A stretch of DNA of 64,000 nucleotides from Sphingobacteriales bacterium (GTDB taxonomy: Bacteria > Bacteroidota > Bacteroidia > Chitinophagales > JADIYW01), in NCBI GenBank assembly GCA_016719635.1, contig JADJYT010000016.1:248001-312000 (forward strand). Direction: 5' to 3'. Positions 51,305 through 59,416 of the stretch are shown piece by piece (the stretch's first letter is position 1; each line of letters opens with the position of its first letter). The notes under the pieces are model-generated. The model searched no databases. It was given only the letters and a program-made list of their open reading frames with translations, and was not told the origin of the DNA. The position numbers and the translations under genes were made by a program.

Positions 51305-51735
51305 TAGGGTGCAAAATTTACTCTTTCTTTACCCCGTATTTTAAAAATGTGACAGCAGTCATGTCCAACGACGAATGTTTCCTGAACGACTACCACATCG
51401 TTGATTTCCCCGAAAAATTCTACGGTCAGGCTGTCTGTTTGTTTGGGTATCTGTCCGTCGCTGACCACCGGATAACCGTATAGCCTGTAGCGGTCAAAAT
51501 CGGCAGGCGTGGCTCCGACGGATGTGTTGATGAGTGTATCGTTCATTTTATTTTTCGTATAAAACTTAGTCAGGGTTCTCGCAACCGGAGGCATGGTGAT
51601 ATCATCTAATATAATACTAATGGACTTGTATTCCATTGTACACATGGTATTATCACAGGAGTTATTCTTATTGCAGGAGCCAGCAAGAAAAGAAATGACC
51701 ACCATGAAGACAATGAATATTCTTTGCTTTTTCAT
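51304..51735 (-). CDS. Small lipoprotein, coupled to the lipase-like gene
   Basis: A 143-residue putative lipoprotein (start 51735; FIVFMVVISFLAGSC lipobox). It contains CDNTMCTMEYKSISIIL, a strand-rich middle and VVGHDCCHIFKI near the end; the paired cysteines could form disulfides or bind a metal. No family recognised. Stop and next start overlap (TAATG), so it is expected to be made in a fixed ratio with the downstream hydrolase and may assist it, which is inference. Confidence 0.7.
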   Translation of the reverse strand: MKKQRIFIVFMVVISFLAGSCNKNNSCDNTMCTMEYKSISIILDDITMPPVARTLTKFYTKNKMNDTLINTSVGATPADFDRYRLYGYPVVSDGQIPKQTDSLTVEFFGEINDVVVVQETFVVGHDCCHIFKIRGKERVNFAP

Positions 51736-51808
51736 AAATGAAAACCGATTATTCAAAATTACAACAAAAATAGATTATCAGCCGCAAAATTAGAAAAGAG
51801 CTGTTGGT

Positions 51809-52600
51809 TCACAGCACCTCCTGTTCTTCGCTGATGTAGTAACGAAACAGAAAATAGGTAGAAAGGCCGCACAGCAAATGCCAGACGCCGTGCCATTGAA
51901 ACAGGGAATCCGGATTACAGAAACAATGTCCGTCCCAACCGAAATGCCACACGAAGAATGCCGTTAAAAAACTAAGGGAACAAAAAACCGCATATTTAAA
52001 CTGTACCACCGGCCGGTTCTTCCTGAAATGTAGATATTCATATAACATCCCGGTACAACACACCAGCCCGAAAGCGGCGCTGCCCGGATAAAAATCCAAA
52101 CCGAATACACTTCTGTAAGTGCCCGCAATATTACAAAGCACTAAACTGAGGATGTAAATGGAAATGAAAACCACGGAACGAAGGTTGTAATAACGCGCCA
52201 GTCCAAATGCAAGCATAAATGACCCGAAAAGATACATACTGTTCATATCCAGCAAGCCGCCGGTATGTGTTTCCGTAGCATGCATGGCCATAGAACAAGG
52301 GCCAAGCAAGACGGTAACTAGGCAATAAAAAAGCGGAATGAATGGATGTTTAAAAAAGAAACCACTTTTATTGATGGCACTATGGCTTAACATCCACGCG
52401 CAGCTGATACCTGAAATAATAAAACCTATATTGGAGAAGGAGTTCACCGGTTGTAATATCAGGCCGCTCCCGGTAGCTTCACAAAAATTACCGCCTGAAC
52501 CATCCGGTATACCAAACCACGCGGAAGCCAGTGCCACATAAAACAACAACAGTATAAAGAGTGTGAAGACAAGCGTAATCCGAAACGTATTTTTTAGCAT
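51809..52600 (-). CDS. Ceramidase-like membrane protein (CREST superfamily)
   Basis: A 263-residue integral membrane protein with about seven helices. It carries the ceramidase-family blocks FCEATGSGLILQPVNSFSN, SMAMHATETHTGGLLDMNSM and FQWHGVWHLLCGLSTY, which supply the conserved Ser, His and Asp and the C-terminal HxxxH zinc ligands of alkaline ceramidases. Such enzymes hydrolyse ceramide to sphingosine and a fatty acid. Many Bacteroidota make sphingolipids, so the function is plausible; the actual substrate is inference. It follows gcvT 20 bp downstream on the same strand. Confidence 0.82.
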   Translation of the reverse strand: MLKNTFRITLVFTLFILLLFYVALASAWFGIPDGSGGNFCEATGSGLILQPVNSFSNIGFIISGISCAWMLSHSAINKSGFFFKHPFIPLFYCLVTVLLGPCSMAMHATETHTGGLLDMNSMYLFGSFMLAFGLARYYNLRSVVFISIYILSLVLCNIAGTYRSVFGLDFYPGSAAFGLVCCTGMLYEYLHFRKNRPVVQFKYAVFCSLSFLTAFFVWHFGWDGHCFCNPDSLFQWHGVWHLLCGLSTYFLFRYYISEEQEVL

Positions 52601-52619
52601 GCAGATAATTTATCCGGAT

Positions 52620-53696
52620 TTATAAAAACGGCAGTTTTACCACTTTGGCCTTCAGCAATTTTCCTCGTATGTCTATATAGATTTCCGAATCAACGGCGGC
52701 CAATGCGGATTTTACATAACCGAGCCCCACGCCATAACCCAGACTGGGCGATTGGGTGCCGGAGGTAACATGGCCTATTTCTTTTCCACCGGCATCTTTT
52801 ATCAGGTAGTGGCCGCGCGGGATGCCGCGGTCAATCATGGTGAAGCCCACCAGTTTTTGCGGCAGGCCCGCTTCTTTCCGTTGCAGCAGAATATCCTTTG
52901 CAACAAAATCCTTGTTGAATTTGGTCACCCAACCCAACCCGGCTTCCAATGGAGAAGTGGTGTCATCTATATCATTTCCGTACAGGCAAAATCCTTTTTC
53001 CAGCCTTAAGGTATCCCGGGCGCCTAAGCCGATGGGTTGTAATCCAAAGGGTTTTCCTGCTTCCAGTATTTTATTCCACACCTCCACGGCATGATCTTTA
53101 TGGAAATATAATTCAAACCCGCCGGCGCCGGTGTATCCCGTTGCGGAAATGATTACGTTGTCTACGCCGGCAAAACTTCCCCTTACAAACCGGTAATAAG
53201 GAATGGATTTCAACGCCACAGACGTGAGGGATTGTAAAGCATCAGCTGCCTTTGGCCCCTGTATTGCGAGCAGCGCCACCCGGTCTGAAATATTGTGCAT
53301 TTCCGCATTGTCGCTATTGTGCCGGTTAAACCAGGCCCAGTCTTTGTCGATATTTCCGGCATTGACCACACACATATAGTTGCCGTCATCGAGGTGATAG
53401 ACCAGCAGATCATCCACGATACCGCCCTGCTCATTCGGCAGATAGCCGTACATCGCCTGCCCGCGCTCTAATTTCGACACATCGTTGGAAACGATTTTCT
53501 GCAGCAGCGGCAGCGCTTTTTCTCCTTTCAGCACAAATTCGCCCATGTGCGATACGTCGAACATGCCAACGGCATTGCGCACACAATGGTGTTCATCCAA
53601 ATCAGAAGAATAGCGTACCGGCATATAGAATCCGGCAAAGTCCACCATTTTTGCGCCTAAGGCAATATGGGTATCGGTGAGAGGGGTGGTTTTCAT
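52620..53696 (-). CDS. gcvT: Aminomethyltransferase (glycine cleavage system T protein)
   Basis: A 358-residue T protein that transfers the methylene group from the aminomethyl-lipoyl H protein to tetrahydrofolate. Motifs: LTDTHIALGAKMVDFAGFYMP near the N-terminus, GMFDVSHMGEF, SATGYTGAGGFELYF, ARDTLRLEKGFCLYG and the C-terminal GHVTSGTQSPSLGYGVGLGY. Full length, cytosolic. Other gcv genes are not in the window. The divergent esterase cassette starts 154 bp upstream. Confidence 0.96.
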   Translation of the reverse strand: MKTTPLTDTHIALGAKMVDFAGFYMPVRYSSDLDEHHCVRNAVGMFDVSHMGEFVLKGEKALPLLQKIVSNDVSKLERGQAMYGYLPNEQGGIVDDLLVYHLDDGNYMCVVNAGNIDKDWAWFNRHNSDNAEMHNISDRVALLAIQGPKAADALQSLTSVALKSIPYYRFVRGSFAGVDNVIISATGYTGAGGFELYFHKDHAVEVWNKILEAGKPFGLQPIGLGARDTLRLEKGFCLYGNDIDDTTSPLEAGLGWVTKFNKDFVAKDILLQRKEAGLPQKLVGFTMIDRGIPRGHYLIKDAGGKEIGHVTSGTQSPSLGYGVGLGYVKSALAAVDSEIYIDIRGKLLKAKVVKLPFL

Positions 53697-53785
53697 GGAA
53701 ACAAAAGTACGAAAATTGCAACAGATGAAAGTAACTTTTGAAAAGCAGGCTAAAATATAAAAATGCCTAAGATTTTTAGCAACTA

Positions 53786-54720
53786 TATCAAAAAAGAAAT
53801 TTACATCTTTAATTTTAAATTAGTAACTTTGAAATATAAATTCAAATAAAATGGAAAAAACACGAATCATAGGAAACAGCACAACCGTTTTCTTATCTCT
53901 GTTTTTTAGTATACTTATATTCAGTTGTACCAAAGAAGTTAGGTTAGATGAAACAACGGCATCAGCATCTGCTCATTTAAGGACAGCAGCGGATGGTACA
54001 AAAAAAGAAGAGAGTGCCGATTTAAGTATGCTAACCTCTCCGTTAAGGGATATATTAAGATATAATCCTGAATACCTGAACACTATTTCCAGGTCGGCGG
54101 TTAGTATCAATGCGAGCGGTGGCGGCGGCGGAGAAGATTTTCATTGCTGTAACGGTATTTGTTTAACAGTACCCACCAACCCCGACCCGGGTACTTTTTA
54201 TTATCCGTATGATGCTTTTGGGAATAAGGTAAATTACATAGGCCAATATGGTCCTGACGACAGACAGAAATATTATGTGTACCTGCCAAACAATGTAACC
54301 GCCAATTCCCCGGTGGTAGTGATGATACCCGGTGGTGGTTGGTTTTCAGGGCAAGAGGTGAATGTTTTGGGATTTCCTTATAACTGGGGAGGCAGCTCAA
54401 GTGTTAGTATGGTTAAGGATTTATTGGATAATGGATATGTAGTGGTATCTATGGTTTATCGATTAGTACAATTGGGCAATAATCAATCAGAATTTACAGC
54501 TAATCCTATTGGCTGGCAAAATCAGATTGACGACATTACACTTGCTGTTAATCATATAAGAGCTAATTTTTCAACTTGTTTATGGGGGAAAAGCTTAAAT
54601 GCAAACATTATACACATACTTGGCGAGAGTGCCGGGGGGCATTTGGCATTAATGTATGCCTATACACATCCTAATCAAACATACATACACTCTGTCATTT
54701 CAATGTATGCTCCAACAAAC
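53786..54720 (+). repeat. Inverted duplicated esterase segment, right copy (approximate limits)
   Basis: Leader and N-terminal half of the esterase gene, matching 30560-31490 in inverse orientation. The leader keeps a TAACTTTG -7-like box (53824-53831), which in the left copy reads TAACTTTA. Limits are by eye; similarity falls after the GESAGG region. Confidence 0.75.
53824..53831 (+). promoter_or_regulatory. Candidate -7 element of the esterase cassette, copy 2
   Basis: TAACTTTG matches TAnnTTTG and lies 19 bp upstream of the ATG; the surrounding AT-rich leader is conserved with the other cassette copy, where the box is TAACTTTA. Confidence 0.5.
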
Positions 54721-55374
54721 TTGCAAACTATGGATAACTGGATTAATATTATTCCTTATTCATTTACTTGTATAACCGGTAGTTATTCTACATATGATAT
54801 CCCATTAGAGTATAATTGTGATTGGCATTTTAGATTTAAAGGACACCATCTACCGTACTATTGGCCCGTAAATTATAACGAGTCAGGTGTAGATAATAAT
54901 GTGTATTTTAACAACTGTACTACAAATAATCTCGCAACTGTCTTTCCTGGATCAGACTATCATATATATCCAGGGCATAATTTATTTCAATCAGCAAGAA
55001 AAGATATTATAACCACACCATTAACAGATGCAACTCTTTTTCAATTTAGTCCAAGGTACACCACTAATGTTGGTGCATATCCTACATTTATTATGCATGG
55101 GACAGAAGACAATATTGTGCCGTATGATAAAGGAACTGATGGAATGCAGTCTGCATTACAAACAGCTGGTGGTGTAAAATTTGAAGACAATTTGACTAGT
55201 ACTTCAGCGATGCCTACAAGTTATATTATACCACACTTGATTAGGAAATATTGTCGTGCGGATCATGGATGGAAAGCTATAGACCCATACAACTCTAATA
55301 ACACTCAAGTATTAACTACTAATTTAAGAAATAGAATACGAATTGATGTTATTACTTGGCTAAACAATCACTGA
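53851..55374 (+). CDS. Lipoprotein carboxylesterase (alpha/beta-hydrolase), cassette copy 2
   Basis: A 507-residue paralogue of the esterase at 29939, with a lipoprotein signal (SLFFSILIFSC), the KEESADLSMLTSPLRDIL linker, a Gly-rich stretch with FHCCNGICLTVP, VVVMIPGGGWFSG, HILGESAGGHLALMY (nucleophile), TEDNIVPYDKG (acid) and CRADHGWK (His). The N-terminal ~240 residues are nearly the same as in copy 1, whereas the lid and C-terminal part differ (with a QSEFTANPIGWQNQ region and a large insert around FKGHHLPYYWPVNY). Secretion and outer-membrane anchoring are likely; the substrate is unknown and may differ from that of copy 1. Confidence 0.85.
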   Translation: MEKTRIIGNSTTVFLSLFFSILIFSCTKEVRLDETTASASAHLRTAADGTKKEESADLSMLTSPLRDILRYNPEYLNTISRSAVSINASGGGGGEDFHCCNGICLTVPTNPDPGTFYYPYDAFGNKVNYIGQYGPDDRQKYYVYLPNNVTANSPVVVMIPGGGWFSGQEVNVLGFPYNWGGSSSVSMVKDLLDNGYVVVSMVYRLVQLGNNQSEFTANPIGWQNQIDDITLAVNHIRANFSTCLWGKSLNANIIHILGESAGGHLALMYAYTHPNQTYIHSVISMYAPTNLQTMDNWINIIPYSFTCITGSYSTYDIPLEYNCDWHFRFKGHHLPYYWPVNYNESGVDNNVYFNNCTTNNLATVFPGSDYHIYPGHNLFQSARKDIITTPLTDATLFQFSPRYTTNVGAYPTFIMHGTEDNIVPYDKGTDGMQSALQTAGGVKFEDNLTSTSAMPTSYIIPHLIRKYCRADHGWKAIDPYNSNNTQVLTTNLRNRIRIDVITWLNNH

Positions 55375-55379
55375 AAAAA

Positions 55380-56195
55380 ATGAGAATAATATATTTAATG
55401 ATTGCGGTAGTATTGCTGTCCTGCAAAAGAACAGATCAGAATATGAACATTCTGTCTGGAAAAATAAAAGCGCTGAAAGTAATCGACTCTGTTAGCAGCT
55501 TTGCGTATGAATATGAGTTTTATTATAATGATTCTACAGGCGAATTAATTAATGTAAAAAAGAATAACGCTCCGTATATTGATATCTATCCTGTTAACGA
55601 TACCACATTGGGTGTTAATAGGCTAAATGATACATCCGGAGTCGAACATTATGAAATAATATACAACCGCCAACGACAGGTTCAATCCATGAAGTGGGTA
55701 TACGACTCTGCCTTCAAGATGGATAATTATTCCTTTATATACAACACGGATAAACCGGATACAATAAGGGAGTTAGGTATTCCTCCCTTAAAATTTGATA
55801 TTGTAAATTATGACTTTGCGTTTGAAAATAATAATTGTACTTCACTGGTCTCAAGCTATCAGAAAGCCTTTCTTAGCGGAACTATTCAGGAAACAAAAAC
55901 GATAAGCTATACTTATTATGATTATGAAAACAACTATACAATCCCGCTTCAAACCATACTGCAAAATCCGGATGTATACATAACAACCCCAACAGATGTA
56001 CTGACTTTAGCCTATATAGCAAATTTAAGAGAACTTACGGTTGGTTATACGAATCGGAATTTAATTAAAGAAAGAGAAAGTATCTGGAAATACAATTACT
56101 ATTTTAATTCTAATGGCCTTGTCTCAAAGATAAATTGGTTTGATATTAACAACCCTTCCCTGTTAAACAAAGTTTATTTGCTGGAATATTATTAA
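55380..56195 (+). CDS. Lipoprotein of the esterase cassette, copy 2
   Basis: A 271-residue putative lipoprotein (start 55380, MRIIYLMIAVVLLSC lipobox), 5 bp after the esterase stop, so cotranscribed. Blocks such as SGKIKALKVIDSVSSF, YEFYYNDSTGELINVKK, YSFIYNTDKPDTIREL and YNYYFNSNGLVSKI repeat a 'Y-x-Y ... D/N-x-x-G-x-l' pattern, as in the partner lipoprotein at 29076. Sequence similarity to that partner is moderate, lower than between the esterase N-termini. Unassigned family; possibly a surface accessory of the esterase. Confidence 0.75.
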   Translation: MRIIYLMIAVVLLSCKRTDQNMNILSGKIKALKVIDSVSSFAYEYEFYYNDSTGELINVKKNNAPYIDIYPVNDTTLGVNRLNDTSGVEHYEIIYNRQRQVQSMKWVYDSAFKMDNYSFIYNTDKPDTIRELGIPPLKFDIVNYDFAFENNNCTSLVSSYQKAFLSGTIQETKTISYTYYDYENNYTIPLQTILQNPDVYITTPTDVLTLAYIANLRELTVGYTNRNLIKERESIWKYNYYFNSNGLVSKINWFDINNPSLLNKVYLLEYY

Positions 56196-56369
56196 CTTAT
56201 CGGCTCCTTCAGGGTTACTGTGAACCTCCTGCGTTCTGTTAGCATCGTGCAATATTCCGATAATTTACCTATTTAGATAAATCCGGAACTTTTAACGTAA
56301 AAAAACAGTTATACTCTTTCACAACCAGGTATATTTTTATAAATTGGATAAAATTAAAATGCGAACACC

Positions 56370-57446
56370 ATGGGACTTTGGGACAAACTAAAACACGAGT
56401 TCATTGATATCATCGAATGGACGGACGACACACAGGACACGATTGTATGGAAATTTCCCCGCTATCAAAACGAAATTAAAAACGGCGCACAACTCACCGT
56501 CCGCGAATCACAGGTGGCGGTTTTTCTGGATGAAGGGAAACTGGCCGATGTTTTTCAGCCGGGCAGATATGAACTGACCACTGCCAATACACCCATCCTG
56601 GCCACTCTGCGCGGATGGAAATATGGTTTCAATTCTCCGTTTAAGGTGGACATTTACTATGTCAATACCAAACAGTTTACCGACCAGAAATGGGGTACTA
56701 AAAACCCGATTACACTCAATGACCCGCGTTTCGGTATGATAGAAATCCGGGCGTTCGGGAACTTCTCCTTCCGCGTGACGGATGCCGGAAAATTCATGAA
56801 AGAGATTGTGGGTACCGATGGAAACTTTACAACGGAAGGGATCTCCAATCAGCTGAGAGCACTGGTAGTGACTAAACTGACGGATGCCATTGCGGAAAGC
56901 AAATTGAAAATTGAGGAATATGCTTCCAACCTCGAAGAGCTTTCCAAATTCGGAACGGAAAAGTTATCCGATGATTTTGATGCGTATGGATTAAAGGTAA
57001 CAACCCTGCTGGTAGAAAATATCTCGATGCCGGAAGAGGTGAAGAAGGAAATCTTTGAATTATCCCGTCTGGATAAGATTGATATGCAGAAACTGACCCA
57101 GTGGAAAACCGCCCAAGGCATTGAAAAAGCCGCAGAAAGCGGAGGCATGGCGGGCGCTTTTGTGGGTGTCGGCATGGGAGGTATCTTACAGGGCGGTATG
57201 GCAAACGCACAAAACGGTGGTGCCACACCACCACCGGTCATGCAGATTTTTGTGGCGGTGAACGGACAGCAGTCCGGACCGTTTGATGTGCCGCAACTGA
57301 CACAACTGGCACAGAACGGACAGCTGAAAGCGGATACGCTGGTATGGAAAGCGGGCATGGCAGCCTGGGCCGCAGCCTCTACGCTGCCGGAGTTGTCAGG
57401 AATCTTAAATTCGGTTCCGCCGCCGATTGCTCCACCGGCTCTATAA
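56370..57446 (+). CDS. SPFH-domain protein with C-terminal GYF_2 domain
   Basis: A 358-residue protein of the YdjI-like 'virion core/SPFH' group. Residues 1-240 form the SPFH region (IVWKFPRYQNEIKNGAQLTV, FQPGRYELTTANTPIL, IEIRAFGNFSFRVTDAGKF); a Gly/Ala-rich linker with GGMAGAFVGVGMGG follows. The last ~60 residues (IFVAVNGQQSGPFDVPQLTQ, LVWKAGMAAWAAA) are a GYF_2 domain. No signal peptide or clear helix, so probably cytosolic and membrane-associated through the SPFH part. Such proteins occur in membrane stress and scaffold systems, but this one has no operon partner here. Confidence 0.88.
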   Translation: MGLWDKLKHEFIDIIEWTDDTQDTIVWKFPRYQNEIKNGAQLTVRESQVAVFLDEGKLADVFQPGRYELTTANTPILATLRGWKYGFNSPFKVDIYYVNTKQFTDQKWGTKNPITLNDPRFGMIEIRAFGNFSFRVTDAGKFMKEIVGTDGNFTTEGISNQLRALVVTKLTDAIAESKLKIEEYASNLEELSKFGTEKLSDDFDAYGLKVTTLLVENISMPEEVKKEIFELSRLDKIDMQKLTQWKTAQGIEKAAESGGMAGAFVGVGMGGILQGGMANAQNGGATPPPVMQIFVAVNGQQSGPFDVPQLTQLAQNGQLKADTLVWKAGMAAWAAASTLPELSGILNSVPPPIAPPAL

Positions 57447-57472
57447 TTGAACGAATGAATAAAAATTAAAAG

Positions 57473-57500
57473 CCCTGTTACAAATTGTAACAGGGTTTTT
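57473..57500 (+). terminator. Intrinsic terminator after the SPFH-GYF gene
   Basis: CCCTGTTAC (57473-57481) and GTAACAGGG (57487-57495), perfect 9-bp arms, T5 following; convergent with doxX. Confidence 0.9.
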
Positions 57501-57522
57501 GAATATATCGTCTGAGTTAGAA

Positions 57523-57924
57523 TTATCTTCTTACAATCTTCAGGGCATATTTTCCCGGTCCTGTGAGAAACAGTGCCAGGAACACGACACCACTCTCCAG
57601 TGCGTGTGAATAGCCGTTGAATCCATCGCCGTTATTGTAATGTACAAGGCAGGCTATAAACATGGTGAAAACAAGCATAGCCAGTGCAGGCCGGAATAAA
57701 AACCCCAACACGAGACAGAGCCCTCCGCCAAACTCCGCCAATGAGGCCATGAAACCCCAGAATACGGGAAAAAAATTTACACCAATATTGCTCATAGCAC
57801 CACCAATCTTAACCCACATGTCCGGGCCTCCCATCACTTTGGGATAACCGTGCAGCATAAAAGCAATGCCGATTCCAAGGCGGATTATCAGCAATCCGTA
57901 ATCTGTATTGTACTTGTTTAACAT
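57523..57924 (-). CDS. DoxX-family membrane protein
   Basis: A 133-residue protein with four hydrophobic helices. The N-terminus YGLLIIRLGIGIAFMLHGYPKV, then FGGGLCLVLGFLFRPALAMLVFTM, matches DoxX/SURF4-like proteins. Family members are often redox-linked subunits of quinol oxidase or stress proteins, but this one is alone; its specific role is unknown. It is divergent from lipoprotein unit 2; the intergenic region carries the conserved leader. Confidence 0.88.
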   Translation of the reverse strand: MLNKYNTDYGLLIIRLGIGIAFMLHGYPKVMGGPDMWVKIGGAMSNIGVNFFPVFWGFMASLAEFGGGLCLVLGFLFRPALAMLVFTMFIACLVHYNNGDGFNGYSHALESGVVFLALFLTGPGKYALKIVRR

Positions 57925-57980
57925 CTTGGTTTTGATTTATTTACTAAAGATACTTTTTTATTCGTATTCCCGGCTTTTCT

Positions 57981-58100
57981 CTACCGGTGGTTTTCCCTGA
58001 ATTATTTCTTTGGTGGTTTGGGCTGAAGATAAAGTTTCCCGTTTGGCGGAATTTTACATCATCAAACAAACACATTCATCACCACTAAAAAATAACCAAA
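57981..58100 (+). promoter_or_regulatory. Conserved lipoprotein-unit leader, copy 2
   Basis: Same leader as copy 1: GGTGGTTT at 57986-57993 and at 58012-58019 (26 bp apart), GCTGAAGATAAA and GAATTTTACA before the ATG at 58101. Likely a regulator site plus promoter. Confidence 0.75.
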
Positions 58101-58508
58101 ATGAAAACAGTAACCACCACCATCGCAGCCATCCTGTTCGCAGTAATGTCCATCACTTCTGCTTCGGCTAAAACCACCACCATGACCAAAGACCGGTTTG
58201 ACCTGGTGTTCAAGGGTATCGACAACAGCATCGTAGGTACCTGGGAGAAGAACAAAGATGCCGCTTCCGGCACCGCTTCCGAGTTCTGTCAGTTCAATGC
58301 CAATGGAACCTATGTTTCCTTTACACAGGCAAACGGCAAGATCATGGTAACGGGCAGAGGCAGCTGGATGGTGAAAAACGGACAAATCACCATTGTGAAC
58401 GGCGGAGAGGTTTCTTCCGTCGCGGCATACAGCGCAACAGACAACCAGCTGGTTTTCGGGGAAGAAACTGGGTATTCCAAACCGACGGCAGCGTTTGCCA
58501 GCAGATAA
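58101..58508 (+). CDS. Small secreted lipocalin-like protein, unit 2
   Basis: A 135-residue near-identical copy of the protein at 14627 (three residue differences), with signal peptide MKTVTTTIAAILFAVMSITSA and the motifs SIVGTWEKNKDA, FNANGTYVSF and GRGSWMVKNGQITIV of a small lipocalin-like beta domain. It is the first gene of a likely operon with a KGINE lipoprotein (46 bp downstream) and a lipoprotein with a similar fold. Function unknown. Confidence 0.8.
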   Translation: MKTVTTTIAAILFAVMSITSASAKTTTMTKDRFDLVFKGIDNSIVGTWEKNKDAASGTASEFCQFNANGTYVSFTQANGKIMVTGRGSWMVKNGQITIVNGGEVSSVAAYSATDNQLVFGEETGYSKPTAAFASR

Positions 58509-58553
58509 GATCATTGCGGAAAATCATTCATCAACAATATAAAATCAAACAAA

Positions 58554-59378
58554 ATGAAAACAGTAAATCAAATCAGAAGCATGGCGGCTATAGCAGCAGT
58601 CATCTTCACAGCCACCCTGAGCGGATGCAAGAAAACAGAGGTCGCACCGGTGACACCGCCGCCTGTTAATAACACACCGCCACCCGTTGTGGTGCAGCCG
58701 TCAGTAAATACCAAACCACGGTTCATTACAACCACAGAAAATGGAAGCACCATAAAGTCCCAGGCTTATGAGTACGATTCTCAGGGCAGACTGATACGGT
58801 TTTTTTCTAAGAATACCACATCCGTTGATACCGTTATTATAAACTTCAATGTAGTACTATTCAAGTCAGAGCGAAATTCCGGTGTCAGCATCCAAAAGCT
58901 GTTTTTAAACGGAGATAAGACAATGAAAAATCTGTTTACCTCTAACATCGAAGTACAATTTGAAAACAACCAAAATAAAATAAGCAGGTTAGCTCAAAGC
59001 GTCGATAACGGACCCTTTAATAATATTGCAGGGTTGGACTATACCAATAACAACCTGAGTTCCATTACCGCAGAAGCTGTATTGTCCTTTAATTACTATA
59101 ACGATCTGCCTTACCAAAAGGGCATTAACGAACCGCCTACAGCCTTCAAGCCTTTTCAGTATTATAAGGTATTGGAACAGGAAGGAGCTACAACCAGCGT
59201 ATTATACAATAAACTGCTCAAACAATCCGTCCTTAATGCAGGAATCCGCCGGGAGCAGCATGATTATATCTATACATTCGATTCCGACAACCGGGTAACG
59301 AAGATTTCAGAGACAATTACAATCACCATCGGCAGTTCTTCCACCCAAAAAATACATGAAAACATTATTGCTTATTAA
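58554..59378 (+). CDS. 'KGINE' family lipoprotein, unit 2
   Basis: A 274-residue lipoprotein (MKTVNQIRSMAAIAAVIFTA, lipobox LSGC), with a Pro-rich linker (VAPVTPPPVNNTPPPVVVQP), then KSQAYEYDSQGRLIRFFS, the family block LPYQKGINEPPTAFKPFQYY, LEQEGATTSVLYNKLLKQ and the C-terminal FDSDNRVTKISETIT. Same architecture as the proteins at 13703 and 60525. YD-type repeats suggest a beta structure on the cell surface. No known family; function unknown. Confidence 0.78.
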   Translation: MKTVNQIRSMAAIAAVIFTATLSGCKKTEVAPVTPPPVNNTPPPVVVQPSVNTKPRFITTTENGSTIKSQAYEYDSQGRLIRFFSKNTTSVDTVIINFNVVLFKSERNSGVSIQKLFLNGDKTMKNLFTSNIEVQFENNQNKISRLAQSVDNGPFNNIAGLDYTNNNLSSITAEAVLSFNYYNDLPYQKGINEPPTAFKPFQYYKVLEQEGATTSVLYNKLLKQSVLNAGIRREQHDYIYTFDSDNRVTKISETITITIGSSSTQKIHENIIAY

Positions 59379-59416
59379 ACAACAAACAATATTCCATCAC
59401 TTCAAAATCTTCAGTC

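Larger units (their letters stand above)
57974..58510 (+). repeat. 537-nt near-identical inverted repeat, right copy
   Basis: Reverse-complement match of 14625-15161 with the same length and only a few substitutions. It covers the leader and the 135-codon small secreted protein gene. Confidence 0.9.

Noticed and set aside
56196..56369. A tRNA or small RNA in the gap before the SPFH gene
   Set aside because: No cloverleaf, T-loop signature or strong hairpin with a T-tract could be found there.
58062..58514. Minus-strand frame of 150 codons across the small secreted protein gene (and its twin at 14750-15073)
   Set aside because: The frame is conserved only because the 537-nt repeat is nearly identical; the plus-strand reading has a signal peptide and a domain-like pattern.
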